A DNA stretch of 64,000 bases from Solen grandis (GCA_021229015.1 CM037781.1:34392759-34456758), one strand, 5' to 3'. Counted from the stretch's first letter, positions 11,450 to 22,215 are shown. The notes: a model not told the origin generated them from the sequence alone. Made by a program: numbers and translations.

Positions 11450-11640
11450 AAAAAGCCACATAGAAGTTGTATGCTGTATAAAAACTAGTACGAAATACTG
11501 AGTAAGACTGGCTAAATTGGGTTTTAGGCATATCTTATAGGCACCTGATTTCCAGCGCCCAGCAGCCTTGATTACTTCAGTAGAGTACCCTAGCATGGCG
11601 GCCGTTGTAGCCACACAGATACAAAATGAATGAGTATTAT
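11450..11640 (-). pseudogene. Tyrosine recombinase C-terminal catalytic region
   Basis: The minus-strand reading THSFCICVATTAAMLGYS, then VIKAAGRWKSGAYKIC, matches the C-terminal box of phage-integrase-type recombinases: H-x-x-R, a small-residue helix, GRW-x-S, then the region of the nucleophile Tyr. The Arg of H-x-x-R is Cys (TGT, one C-to-T step from CGT), so the active site is broken. Only this part is seen; the N-terminal half of the enzyme was not found in 11650-11855. In DIRS-group elements this enzyme integrates the circular DNA copy. Confidence 0.75.
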
Positions 11641-11855
11641 ATTTGTCAAATCAAATCAATATTTATCAATGACAAGCATTTATTTAAGATAAACGAAAAC
11701 TGTGACCGATTTAATGGTTTGCCATCTAGTTGACATTTGCTCTAGCAGGTTGATGGTTATTGGCAGTCAAACCTTAGTTACATTCGATCTTTTGAAAACT
11801 ATGAAGAGTTTTTTTAATTAAGAAATGGTTAACGCATTTGTAAAGCCTTGCTTTA

Positions 11856-12190
11856 TTATATGAAAGTTTCTCTAAGGAGAGAGAAGACAAAAAACAGAAC
11901 GGGACTGCCAGCACTATCCGTGAATAGCTGGAAAATCTCATTTTCGTACCATACTGTTTCAGGGATTAAATGTATGCAAGTACCATTGATATCGGATAAG
12001 AATGTTAACCACACGTTCATATCCTCCCGCATACCCTGGGTGATCCGAATCATGTAATACGAACGGTTTATACTCGACATTGAGTTATAAATCCGTCTAA
12101 GAAAAGCTCTGATTGACCGAATAGTTTACCGAAAAAACACAACTTGCCTACCAATGATTGTAAATCCGACAGTCTTATTTTCTTGAGTCT
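11856..12190 (-). pseudogene. RNase H-like region of DIRS-type pol
   Basis: The minus strand gives IRLSDLQSLVGKLCFFGK (about 12160-12107), the linker that follows the reverse-transcriptase thumb in DIRS elements. After a frameshift it gives IRITQGMREDMNVWLTFLSD and then QLFTDSAGS, whose Asp corresponds to the first catalytic residue of RNase H. The frame then decays (FFVFSLL). Order and strand agree with the flanking RT tail and recombinase. Confidence 0.7.
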
Positions 12191-12244
12191 AATAGTACAT
12201 GTATACGAAAAAGAAAAAAAGATTTTTTAGTTCAATTATCTTTG

Positions 12245-12501
12245 TTGTTGTTGTTGTTGTATTGGAGTTTACCGTCGCTGCGATAGTATTTCAATCATCT
12301 AGCGACGTCCAGCTAATTACAGGTGGAGGAAGACCCCGAGTACACAGAGGTGCCCGGGTAGAACCACCGACCTACCGCAAGCCAGCTGGAATTCTTCCTC
12401 ACATGAAAAATCCGAAGTCCCTACCAGGATTCAACCCACAGCGGTGAGGGGCTGAGAGATTTGTAGTCTATGACTGTAACCGCTCGGCCACGGCGGCCCC
12501 C
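12245..12501 (-). mobile_element. tRNA-derived SINE (SINE-L, subfamily 1), full length with TSD
   Basis: On the minus strand it reads GGGGCCGCCGTGGCCGAGCG, with A box TGGCCGAGCGG and a slightly decayed B box (GGTTGAATCC). The body ends in GTAAACTCCAATACAACAAC with an (AAC)n tail. A perfect 13-bp duplication TCAATTATCTTTG flanks it (12232-12244, 12502-12514). It interrupts the pol frame just after the residues SSKIIE, so it inserted into the retroelement after that element arrived. The 82-codon antisense ORF here is SINE sequence. Confidence 0.9.
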
Positions 12502-12514
12502 TCAATTATCTTTG

Positions 12515-13400
12515 AGGATGGAATTCGAATGGCCATGTTTAACTTGTCAGTTTCTAAACCAAGAAACACCAAAACATGAGTTGAACCAATACTTTTCTCT
12601 TCATTTATTGTTCCTTCCCATGGGAAGGAACATCTATAGTCATACATTTCAACTTGACAGTTTCAGATTCGCTTCCTGCGGAGATGTTATCCCGCTTAGT
12701 ATCTGATTTGCCTCATGATACCTACGATGAGACGGGATCCAATCGGAAGTGACGTGATAGCAGAAACCGCCATTTATCCGCCATTTTAACGGCCATTTTA
12801 ACGTTTTTGATGACGTGTTGGTTTTCTGTTAAGTTATCAGCAAATCAGTGGCGGATATCGTATCACATGACTCTGAGGCTGCCGAATATGGTTAGGGGTT
12901 TACACATTTGAAAACAAAGATTGCGTGTGTTTTTCTCTCTAAACAAATGACCCGTACCAAGATTGGTATACTACATGTAATTCAATCAGTAAAAATAGCT
13001 TAGCCAAAAAGGCTAATTTATCTTTCATAATGTCAAAATATGGCTTTCATTTCATATTTCTAAGTTTAGAAATGCCCTGGAAGGAACTTTTGGTAGGCTA
13101 AAACTTGTTGGAACACCTAGCTCTTTACAAATTTCATCAAATACGGACAGAATAGTTCTTTAAAAGGATCAGCCTTTTTCCGCGCCTTCACTCCTTTGCA
13201 TATTTTCCCAAGAACAAGATGACTTTTCGATTCGGCCGATTTTAATTTTTTAGAAATTGAAGACTTTCTTTTACCACTTAAGCCCAAGCGAAATCCGTAC
13301 TTAAAGCCATTACGCAGTGCATTAGCATAGTCCTTATAGGAATATTCTGAAAGATGGATTGATAAGTTTGAACGTTGACTAGAGAAAAACCTGGGAACTC
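12515..13400 (-). pseudogene. Reverse transcriptase remnants (pol N-terminus and thumb), RT core deleted
   Basis: From 13390 the minus strand reads SIHLSEYSYKDYANALRNGF and a basic GLSGKRKSSIS stretch, typical of the region before RT in this group, ending ADPFKE near 13165. It then passes straight to VFDEICKELGVP, which lies near the end of RT. The palm with the catalytic YxDD-type motif is therefore missing, an internal deletion of roughly 0.5 kb. RT sequence resumes at about 12608 with NEEKSIGSTH and VLVFLGLETDKLNMAIRIP. Confidence 0.7.
12609..13104. mobile_element. ~0.5-kb non-autonomous element inserted in RT
   Basis: The RT frame breaks after GVP at about 13107 and resumes at NEEK at about 12605, bounding the insertion. 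One end (minus strand ACAAGTTTTAGCCTACCAAA, AGTTCCTTCC) is found again at 63500-63600. The other end carries a perfect 22-bp palindrome (half-site GTTCCTTCCCA) at 12610-12631. No coding sequence. Confidence 0.6.
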
Positions 13401-13679
13401 TATCCTAGAATTTTGTAAATTTCTATCTGCGCTTAAAATAACGGGTTAGTCTTGAGATGAATCGGGAGCGGGTACTGCCTCTGAATAAGATAGGTCGGAT
13501 AGGAAGAGAGGGTTGTTTGTAGCCCTAGTATCCAGACATTCCTGTGCGTCTAGTGTGGTATCCGCACAAACTAAAGGGTGATTTATGTCATTTAATTTAT
13601 AAAGGCATGATTCCACTGCCTATAATTGAAATCGTAGCACTTACGATTTAGTTGTCTATCAAAAGTATCAATCATGCCC

Positions 13680-14240
13680 ATAGACGGACACATGCGCAAA
13701 AGCCAAAATTCGTAGTCGATTTTGGAAAATGAGGTTATTGAAGGGTCGGCAGACAACCGTAACCTAAACTGACGGTCATAATCCCACCAGCCTTGCCCTG
13801 CGTATTTCCCTAGCTGCTAAGCGAATATCCCCACCATATTTTAGTAATTCTTGTGTTCTACTAGGATGTGCCGCCATAAATATAGAGGAGAAGACGAGGA
13901 ATGCATCTGTCTATGAATCTATAGCATTCACGTTTGACAATGACTTGTGCTTTATTTCTAATTCGCCATTCTGGCCCAGTATCAATGACCTGTCATCATT
14001 TGCGGCCATGTTCGTATCTAGCAATAGTGAAAACTCAACAAAGTTACCAGACATTATTTTCGACTTTAGAGAAGGAAAAACCGAACAGCTTATTTCTAAA
14101 TGAACACTAGGTAATTTGAGTGAATCACTTTGACATGAAGTAGTAAAAGGGTTCATACCAGACTCCTTTTGTACAAATGGCGGCAAAACCAGGGAAGTGC
14201 TGACTGGGCTGTTACGGGTTGCTGGTTGTGGACGGTCCAG
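13680..14240 (-). pseudogene. Gag-like protein of the DIRS/Ngaro-like element
   Basis: An open stretch of 91 codons (14186-13911) continues past one stop, where TAG replaces a likely Trp codon, into TDAFLVFSSIFMAAHPSRTQ, ELLKYGGDIRLAARKYAG and WWDYDRQFRLRLSADPSI. The W-x-x-YD-x-x-FR motif and the LKSKIMSGNFVEFSLLL segment resemble the capsid-like ORF that precedes pol in bivalve DIRS/Ngaro elements (from memory of the family; not searched). A decayed Cys/His stretch (RKCYDFNYRQWNHAF) near 13620 may be the zinc knuckle. The start codon is uncertain. Confidence 0.65.
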
Positions 14241-14420
14241 GGGTTAGTTAAACGCCCGTCATTTGTGCGCATGATGGTGTATTCGTGTATGCATGAGTCA
14301 GAGTGGGGCTGCTAGCCGCGGAGAGCCGTGCTCGCTTTTTCGACCGTAACTCGTCAATCACGTGATTTAATTCCGTCGTAGAACCGGGAATATAAAACGC
14401 AAAATAAGTTCTTAGCTCAG
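14240..14420 (-). promoter_or_regulatory. CpG-rich 5' region of the retroelement
   Basis: Unlike its surroundings this block is GC- and CpG-rich (CGGAGAGCCG, TTTTTCGACCGTAACTCG). It lies just upstream of the gag-like frame on the minus strand, so it probably holds the 5' UTR or promoter. Confidence 0.4.
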
Positions 14421-15240
14421 TGACAGCTAAATACTACATACGCCTATAAATGTAAAAGCGAAAGGGAATGGGAGTGAAATTGAAATAAAAAGTTAAGTAA
14501 ATAAATAAAAGGTGAGAAACTTCAAAATACAAAGTCACGTACTTGCCACGTGTCAAATAGAGCTGACAATAATGAGTAATGTCATAGTATTTAATCCAGT
14601 CATAATATGCTTAGTGAAACAGAGTCTAGGACAAAGTTGAAAAAGAACTAGCAGAATAAGTGAAGGGAAAAATAATATTAAAAACATTTAACCAGTTCGA
14701 GATACTTAGCGTTAAGCCACGTCTTTGTTACATGTCGATTGAAAACGGGACACACAAACAGTAATATTGAATAGCCTGGACATGATATGTAATTCGGACA
14801 TCGTTATATGTTAAATGTATCTTAGAGTAAGCGAGTAAAGATAACTAGCGTAAGTGCAATAAATAGGAGAAGTAATAGACACGAAAAGAATTAAATAAAA
14901 CAATATAAAATGTTTCCCCTAAGATCATTCTTAGCTATATAATTGGACAACATTAATAACACATTAATAAAGATAGCAAGTTAAATGGAGATAAGCGCGA
15001 CAAAAAGAAGATAAATAAAATTTTAACGCTCAGACTAAAGAATCTGCTTAAAAGAAATCAACCTTGTCCCTTGTGTCCCAAATCAAGTGGACGAAAAATG
15101 GTCATCATACAGAACTAGCCACTGTGCAGCGTGTTTAATGATGCGTGAATAACAATAAATAACCTGGTAGCTATAGGTCGTTAACATGAAGCCGCTCAAA
15201 TTCTTTTAAAATAAATGTAAAGCTATCGATCTAATAAGAA
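14420..15240. other. No gene recognised
   Basis: A-rich on the plus strand, many stops in all frames, no repeat structure seen. Confidence 0.35.
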
Positions 15241-15244
15241 CATC

Positions 15245-17524
15245 TTAAGCTGGGATCACAACGACGATTGGGCGGACGTTCATCGTTTGAATTTTTCAAC
15301 ATGATGTTTGGAAATAAACGTTTGTGTATGTTGTGCTCCGTTTATAAACGTTCCTGAAAATTGCTTACGTTGGACTCCGTTGACAAAAGTTGTGCTCATT
15401 TTGTAAATGTTTCCAAACACTGGATCAAGTTGTAAAACGTTTGCCTAAGTTGGAATCCGTTGGTAAACGTCGACTTAAGTGAAGAATAAAATATTTTATT
15501 TGTGAGGATGGAGTTGGACTTAATCTACGTTTGTAAAGGTTCGTCTATGTTAAAAGAAAATAAATTAAACGCTGTCAAATACTATTAATCGCTATCACAC
15601 GCTGGCAAGCGAGGGCGATAGGAAACGTTCGTAAAAGTTAATATGCGACTATAACAAAATGACCAAGGGCTGACAACTCTCTAAGGTAAATAAATACCAA
15701 ACATCTTTTCTTTAAAATTATATTTAATATAAAACTATATACAATGAGAATATAAGAAAAAGAATTAAAGAATATTGAAAAAAAACTTTCGGCTAACTGT
15801 CTCTTTATCTGTTGGTACAATAATAGCTGCACTGAATGTTCTGTCTTCACTCTAAGCCCGCATAATAATCTACACAATGGCTTACTGATATGAACGCACT
15901 TCAATATGCCACACTCACAAAATGATTCCCAAATTCACATTACTCATTAACTATATCACGTGCTCTTATTGATGAACACTGGACCGACTTCCTGTCTTCG
16001 CTGTCCCTTCAGTAAATGTGATCTACTTACTCCACCGTAGACACCCTGTCGTCCACTACCAATGGGGTCCCGTATCGACTGTAACCTTCCAGCTTACATA
16101 GGCACCATGCCCAAACTAAATACGGCTACAAACAATAAATAGCTCTGATTTACTTATAACACCAAATATAAAGTGCAGACACTGTATTACTTCATAATAC
16201 TACTTTCATACCAAATAACAAATCTCTGGTATTACATACGTGCATTTTATACCATACAACAATATTATGGTTTTACATAAGTGCATTAACGCAGAGAACT
16301 GCCCTTGTTGCTAGCAATTATATACCAAATAGATATTCCATACAACTCCACATTTCTTAATTACAAAACAAATACTGTTGGACAAATGCTTCCATGTATA
16401 TTCAGGTATTATAAAAAATTAAGGACATACCTTTCTCAAAATTACATCAAATACACATAATAATGCAGAACTATGTACTTAGATTCCTCGGCTTATTGAA
16501 CCAAAACTTAGAAAACTACCGAAAATTAAATAGATTGTACACTTGTTTCCCTGAGAAGAAACAATACAACAATCTACAAAATAAATATTTAAAATAAAAT
16601 CTAAGCTTCATATCTACCTGAAATAATGAAATACAAAATAAAATTTTACTTACACAAGCTCCGTAGTGTAATTTGGTCAGAATACTCTAGACTGGACTAG
16701 ACATTTCCCGTACCCCCATCGATATCTTACACTAAGGCTCCATAAAAATCAACTTATATACTAAAACCCCATGATTTACTCTTAAAAAAACAATATCACG
16801 TGGATCGTGCAATAAATTGTAAATCGCTGAATCTCGTGCATCCCGAGAAACACTGACAACACTGAGGTATACTAATGAAAAGGCCCTATGTAAAGAAACT
16901 ATAGGTTTAAACTTCTAAGCCTTAAACATCTCTTTTAATGCACTTAAAAATTAGCAAAACAGTAGATATAACCATTTCAAACCCTAATCACATCTCATTC
17001 TGAACAAAAGGTAATAAAAGAAACCTGTGATAAACCTTATATAACCAGAATCGGCTAACGCAGTTCCACTCTGGCCTACGTAACAAATACAACGTACTCT
17101 AAATCTACGCTTATTTTTTAGGCCACGTCAAAATTATTTTGTGACAGCGACGGGTGTAAAACCTCCTTAGTCTGTCTTTAAAATATCTCTCTCGCGAACG
17201 TAATTTTGCCGAAACTTGGGATTATTTCTCAAACTTTTAAAACGCAGGCCAGCACTGGTAAAAACTTTCACGGTGTGAAACCACCTTAAACGAACAAATA
17301 TAAACAGTCCAACACAGGTAAACCCTGTTCAACTTAACCCAGCGTTCAAGTATATATTCTATTTAACATAGACTGACTATTTTTCCAAACGTCGAGAAAT
17401 CTTTTGCCTGTTTAAAATTTCCAACAAACAAAATGCTTGCCAGCGAACATCAACCTATAAACTTTTAACTGTTACAAACGGAGCTCGACGTTTGCCCAAA
17501 CGTCGAAGTGTGAATCCAGCTTTA
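15245..17524. mobile_element. 2.28-kb non-autonomous element with ~38-bp imperfect TIRs
   Basis: The left end reads TTAAGCTGGGATCACAACG, then ACGATTGGGCGGACGTT. The reverse complement of the right end reads TAAAGCTGGATTCACACTTC, then GACGTTTGGGCAAACGT. The ends agree at roughly four of five positions. Beside the left end, 15290-15560 holds degenerate ~35-45-bp repeats of AAACGTTTGCCTAAGTTGGA / ATCCGTTG type, and related AAACGTCG words occur beside the right end (17385-17500). No transposase frame: the longest ORF inside (15638-15904) has no motif. Confidence 0.65.
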
Positions 17525-17699
17525 GGATTTAGTGGATGAAGACGTGTTATTTGAGGACATAGAGCAATTGCAATGTAATCAAACTGATACGCCAATATAT
17601 ATATATAATTACTTATAATATCGGAGGATCTATGCTTTAGGGATAACAGTACCATTTAAAAAGATCCATTGATATGGGCTAAATTGTGTATATCCTATT

Positions 17700-18130
17700 A
17701 GACAAATACCTTTTCTAATATCACATAGTTTGCCTTAATCATACTTGATTTTGTTTCGTTTCTTAACGAATAGAACCTTTCCACGAGCATAAATAAGAAA
17801 TTATTCCCTATATCATATATTCCCCAGTTTGTGGACAAGCCCTCGGGGCAATAAGTCTGGGATTTTCTGACACCATTGGTGTATCATGCCCATCCGCATT
17901 TCATTATATCATTTTAGCACTCACGAACGTTCTACACATGTATATTGATTCTAAAATAAATGAAACAGAAGCAAAGAAAAAATATAATTTGCACCGACGC
18001 TACAGTAGATAGCCCTAAGATATAAAGGTCCCATAATAATAATTCACATTACATTATGTTAATATATATATATATATTCTTGCAACGTGACAGAACAAAG
18101 CCGTATTTATTTTCAAATATTATTTGTTAT
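17700..18130 (+). repeat. Dispersed repeat, copy 1 (partner at 36160-36480)
   Basis: GGGCAATAAGTCTGGGATTT TCTGACACC here resembles GGGCAGTATGTCTGGGATTC TCTGACATC at 36212, in the same orientation. Further downstream CGTGACAGAACAAAGCC resembles CGTGACAAAACAATACT at the partner. A (TA)n tract lies at 18061-18076. Confidence 0.5.
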
Positions 18131-18139
18131 TACAACCAC

Positions 18140-18805
18140 ACTTCCTTTATAGAAACATAACTATTTCAATGCACATGATGTAACCTGTGCGTCTTCGTTA
18201 ATTGAATAATTATTTTTGTTTTATTTGTTTTAATGTCTTGATTTAATCTATGAAATATATAAGAAACAGCTTTCTAATAAGTTTAATTGATCAATTATAC
18301 CGTTTAATACATTACATCCATTACACTTCGAAATCATATTCATATGTGCTTTACTTAGCATTGAAATATTTGAAAAAATATGCGTGTGAGTCAGAGGTAT
18401 ATATGTGGTATTGCTGAACGTACTTATCTTTATCTGTTGTTTGCAAGGCATGAAGATATAACTTTTATTGTTTGATTTAAAATGATGAGCCGACACCTGC
18501 GTATTGTAAAATAAGCAGAATGTTTAAACTGTTCCAGACATAAGCATCAGATTTTGCCTTTCCCCATAGGACTGTCTGGAATACAAAACAAAAACAAAAC
18601 CTTAACAATGATTATCTATCAATCAGTTTTGAAGGACTGCACTTCCTTACCTAGATAAATATTGTGATTGCTTCACGAGACGAACCTCTTGTCATTGATA
18701 AATGAGTATACAATTGAAATAACATTTCACTTTAGATTTTCTAAAATTGCATTATAACTATATGCCAAAGTCGATATTCGATGCACCTCTATATAGTTTT
18801 CATTC
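18140..18805. other. No gene recognised
   Basis: The minus-strand ORF at 18248-18496 has no motif. No repeat structure seen. Confidence 0.35.
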
Positions 18806-18811
18806 CTCCAG

Positions 18812-18910
18812 ATTGAAGACTGTCGCCAGGGTAACCAGGCCATAGATGAACTCAGCTGCGTTTTATCATTGACCATAGTTACCATGGTGGGTGATGGAAC
18901 TACGAAATAA
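18812..18910 (+). CDS. Candidate terminal exon (unrecognised protein)
   Basis: A good acceptor (TTTTCATTCCTCCAG) ends at 18811. It opens a 33-codon phase-0 frame reading IEDCRQGNQAIDELSC, then VLSLTIVTMVGDGTTK, then TAA. An AATAAA overlaps the stop (18906-18911). The Cys/charged N-terminal half followed by a hydrophobic stretch looks more protein-like than its flanks. I found no upstream exon and do not recognise the family. A chance frame is a real alternative. Confidence 0.3.
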   Translation: MEDCRQGNQAIDELSCVLSLTIVTMVGDGTTK

Positions 18911-18919
18911 AAAAAAAAA

Positions 18920-20500
18920 TTTGATTATTTTCTTGGTTAAAGGGCTTACCGACGATTTGTCAATTTTAGGTCTAATTAAACGAGAGGAAAGGCCGCTCTG
19001 TTATTCATAACGCTTTAACCAATGAAAGCTATAAAAATGTCCGGCAAGCAAATTGTTTTCAGTTGTTACCTTTGTTCAACATCATTCGACAAATATTCGG
19101 AAGAACGCCGGTTTGAAGTCCCGCTGATTACAGCGATATCGAGATGATGACACGTGACATGATACTGCACACGTTAAGTGGTTTTAAAATGGATTCAGTC
19201 TGATTTGAAGATATTCTGACAGCGCCAAGGTTGTCAAGAAAAGATCATGCATCTGTGCTAATTGTGACCACTGTGGTATTTTGAGTCCTGGTAAAGAAAT
19301 GTTTGCCGTCTGCTTCCTAGTATGATAATTTGATTTCCTGTAACATGGACCGTTTAAAACTTAAGTTCGATGCAGTTTACTAGATTTGAAGACTTCATTT
19401 GCAAATTCTACTTCCATTTACACAATATTCAAACACACGTTTCCACTTTGAAAGTTAACAATCATGAATGATGTAAACCAGAGCCTTAAGATGGTATGAT
19501 TGTATCGGTCGGGACAAACAGTTTAAAGGCATATGCCTGATCATGATGAGTTTCGAACATGAGATGTACTTTGGAAGACACTTGTGTAGAAGCTGGTTAT
19601 TTCGTGCATTTGACGTATTGTATTACTATTATTATCATTATTATTACTCGTATATTTTTTTGTGTTCGGGGATGATATAACCCATGTTCTCCTTTGTATT
19701 TATTTATTGATTGATTTAACGATCATGCGGATCTTGAGTGTCTTATCTGCAAAGTAATGAAGCTTTCTATCAATCCAAAATTCCTGTAAAGTAATTCCGG
19801 ATTGATAACACATGAACACGGAACCAGTATTATAAACTCACCCATGTCTAGAATAAAGACAGAGTAATGACCGCACAAAATAAAGAAATCTCGGACAGAA
19901 ACCCTGCTGGAATATATCCGGTCCGTTTAAAACATCCTAGAAACTTCCTGTCCCCTGAAACCACACTATTATATAAATGTGATCAATGCGAATCATGCTT
20001 TAAATGTATCCAACAAACAGCTCGTGCTTTTTATCCGCAATTATTCTTCTTTTTTTAAAAAGTCAAATATTTATTTTTCGACATAAAAAATACAAAATAT
20101 CATAACACTTTGTTTGCAGAAATAAAAGAAAAAATCTTTATCATCAAATATTTCTAAATTTTGTCAACAGAATTCAACAGATTTGAATAAACATAGGTTG
20201 TTGTAATTGTACTTCTTTACTGCTGTGGTATGTCGAAATATATAGGATCGAGCCCATAACCTGGCGTTTGCGTGGAATAACACACTAACCACTCGGCAGC
20301 CAAACCTGTTCAGATATGCCAGCCCAAATTCCGAAATATCCTAGTACCTTAGAAAAAAATCAAGCTTTAAGTAACTACATGACGCTAACAAACTGAATAT
20401 CTAAATATAAGTTTTGTCAATTACACCCTACCGACATTGCGTTTTACCCACCCTCCTGTTTAGTTCATCTATAAAATCAATGTGCTTGCAAAAATTCCAA
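18920..20500. other. Mostly unassigned
   Basis: No supported gene. The ORF at 19867-20058 contains a YKCDQCESCF string that recalls a zinc-finger start but lacks the His pair. A tRNA-like block is listed separately at 20228-20305. Confidence 0.35.
20228..20305 (-). mobile_element. tRNA-like SINE head, degraded
   Basis: The minus strand reads TGGCTGCCGAGTGGTTAGTG (A-box-like) and later GGTTATGGGCTCGATCC (B-box-like), about the spacing of a tRNA-derived SINE head. It is not an intact tRNA: the stems do not close well. Confidence 0.4.
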
Positions 20501-20502
20501 TG

Positions 20503-22049
20503 ACTAACTTCCGCAAAGCGGAATCTCGGTTTTCGCATTTAATCTGATCAGCTCGAACACTTACTTCATCTAAGGCACAATTATCAGCACGGAACAGATT
20601 GGGAAACAACGCAATGAAAAAGGACTTCAAATTCTTGAGTTAAAAGCAATAAAGCATGCAAAGCGACCCCTAGCGGAAAAAAAAGATTAATTGAATTGAA
20701 AATAATTTGAAGTTATGATTTAAGTAATGACCATGTGATAATTTGATTAAGTCTTTCGCATTAGTCTATAATCGTTTTCCATTTGTATAGGCGAAAGCCT
20801 AACAAAAGTGGAGTTCAGGTAAATCCACATTTTGTAAATAACCTATTATACGAAGTCATAATTGAATTAAAAATAAGTACGTTTGGAAAGGCATTTAAAT
20901 ATAGAACATTTCATACACTGTGATTGTATACATGATCATATACTTTCAGCTTATTACATGTTCAAGGAGAGCCTCAGATTTGTCCCATTAGAACTGGCTA
21001 CGTCATCTTTTCATCATTTTGTTTGCACAGATAATGCAGTTTAAGATTTTATACTGTATTGCAGGGTGGGGGTGGATTTAAGAAATCTCGTTTTCTCACG
21101 GGGCCCTTATTCACAAACATCCTGAGTCTATACACAGGGACTTGCTCCTGTATGTTTGTTTTTTTTTTTGTTGTTGTTGTTGTTGTTGTTTTAAATCCTA
21201 TTGCCCACATAAATATCAACAAGGGTGGACAAAAAGTTTAGGGTCGACTCGCTGCAACTCGATTTTTACAAATCATTCGAATAAAATCAATAAAATTAAC
21301 AGATGGAATCAATAAAATATACATTTCTCTTTTGAAATATACCAAAACATCGTGAAACTTATCTTCCTATGTCTGCTTTTTCATTTGAAATACTCGCCAA
21401 TCGGCAAAAAGGACAAAAATTGGACCAGAAGTGAAACTACACTTTCGGAAAGATTCGGATCTTTACGTTCTTGTACTGGTCAGTAGGAATTTTTTAAAAC
21501 ATACAAGAGCAAGTCCCTGTGGTCTATACTTTAAACTCAATCTGATGAAGCCCAAGTTTCCAAAGTGACGTTTAACTTAAGTTATAAAATGCTGTTTCTA
21601 GAGGTTAAATCTCAATTTATTGACAGCTTTTAAAGACCAGTGGATACATAGATGGTATGAAATTTTCTATATTCAAATGCCTTTCCAGCCGTTCATTGAA
21701 CTTACTCTTTTTATACTATGACTTTTTATAAAATAATTATATACAAAATGAGGATTCGCAATTGCAGATTGATGCAAAACGTTACATTCATTCATTTTTT
21801 TACATGAACTGTGCTTAAATCATAACGTCAAGATATTTACAATTTATTTCATTGTTTTCCCTCTAGAGGGCGATTTGCATCATCGCTTTATTGCTTATGA
21901 CTCAAGAATTTGACGTCTTATTCAATGCGTTTTTGTTTTGTTTTGTTTTTTGCCTTCTGTTCATGTTTATAATTGTGCCAAAGATGAAATAAAGTGTTCG
22001 AGCTACTCAGGTTTTAAGCGAAAACCGAAATGACGCTTCGCGGTTCTAG
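20503..22049. mobile_element. 1.55-kb imperfect palindrome with ~400-bp arms (foldback-type element)
   Basis: The left arm starts ACTAACTTCCGCAAAGCGG, then AATCTCGGTTTTCGC. The right arm read in reverse starts ACTAGAACCGCGAAGCGTC, then ATTTCGGTTTTCGC. Matching continues through AGCTCGAACACTT, GGCACAATTAT, CAAATTCTTGAGT, AAGCAATAAAGC, GTTATGATTTAAG and GGAAAGGCATTT, to about 20925 on the left and 21650 on the right. A further inner pair (ACAGGGACTTGCTCCTGTA near 21135, its complement near 21520) flanks a centre of roughly 0.35 kb. Each tip also has a tiny hairpin (CCGCAAAGCGG). No transposase frame is present. Confidence 0.75.
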
Positions 22050-22104
22050 TTTTTATTCTTATATTTAATATTACCCTTTCCTCCTTTACCTTCTTAAACA
22101 CTTA

Positions 22105-22215
22105 CTGCTTTCGGTCGTAGGTTCGATCCCCGAGCTCCATACCCATGTTGTTTCACATGGTATTTGTAACCCTCTGCTTGAGTGAACAAGAAAAACTGTG
22201 CTTTGGGTAGTTTTC
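22105..22215 (+). mobile_element. SINE-like fragment with B box
   Basis: GGTCGTAGGTTCGATCCCCG contains a good Pol III B box (GGTTCGATCCC). It is followed by a body with a small hairpin (CCATGTTGTTTCACATGG). The A-box half is not clear. Confidence 0.4.

Larger units (their letters stand above)
10480..14420 (-). mobile_element. Degenerate DIRS/Ngaro-like tyrosine-recombinase retroelement with SGNH hydrolase
   Basis: On the minus strand the order is gag-like segment, pol N-terminus, reverse-transcriptase tail, RNase H, tyrosine-recombinase C-terminus, SGNH hydrolase and a short 3' minisatellite. Gag, RT, RNase H and a tyrosine recombinase instead of a DDE integrase define the DIRS order. SGNH-type hydrolase domains are known from some tyrosine-recombinase and other retroelements. 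The copy is dead: frameshifts, in-frame stops, a deleted RT core and two nested insertions (SINE at 12245-12501, another element at about 12609-13104). Terminal repeats were not identified, so the ends are approximate. Confidence 0.75.

Noticed and set aside
19867..20058. YKCDQCESCF string suggesting a C2H2 zinc finger
   Set aside because: No spaced His pair follows and no second finger is present.
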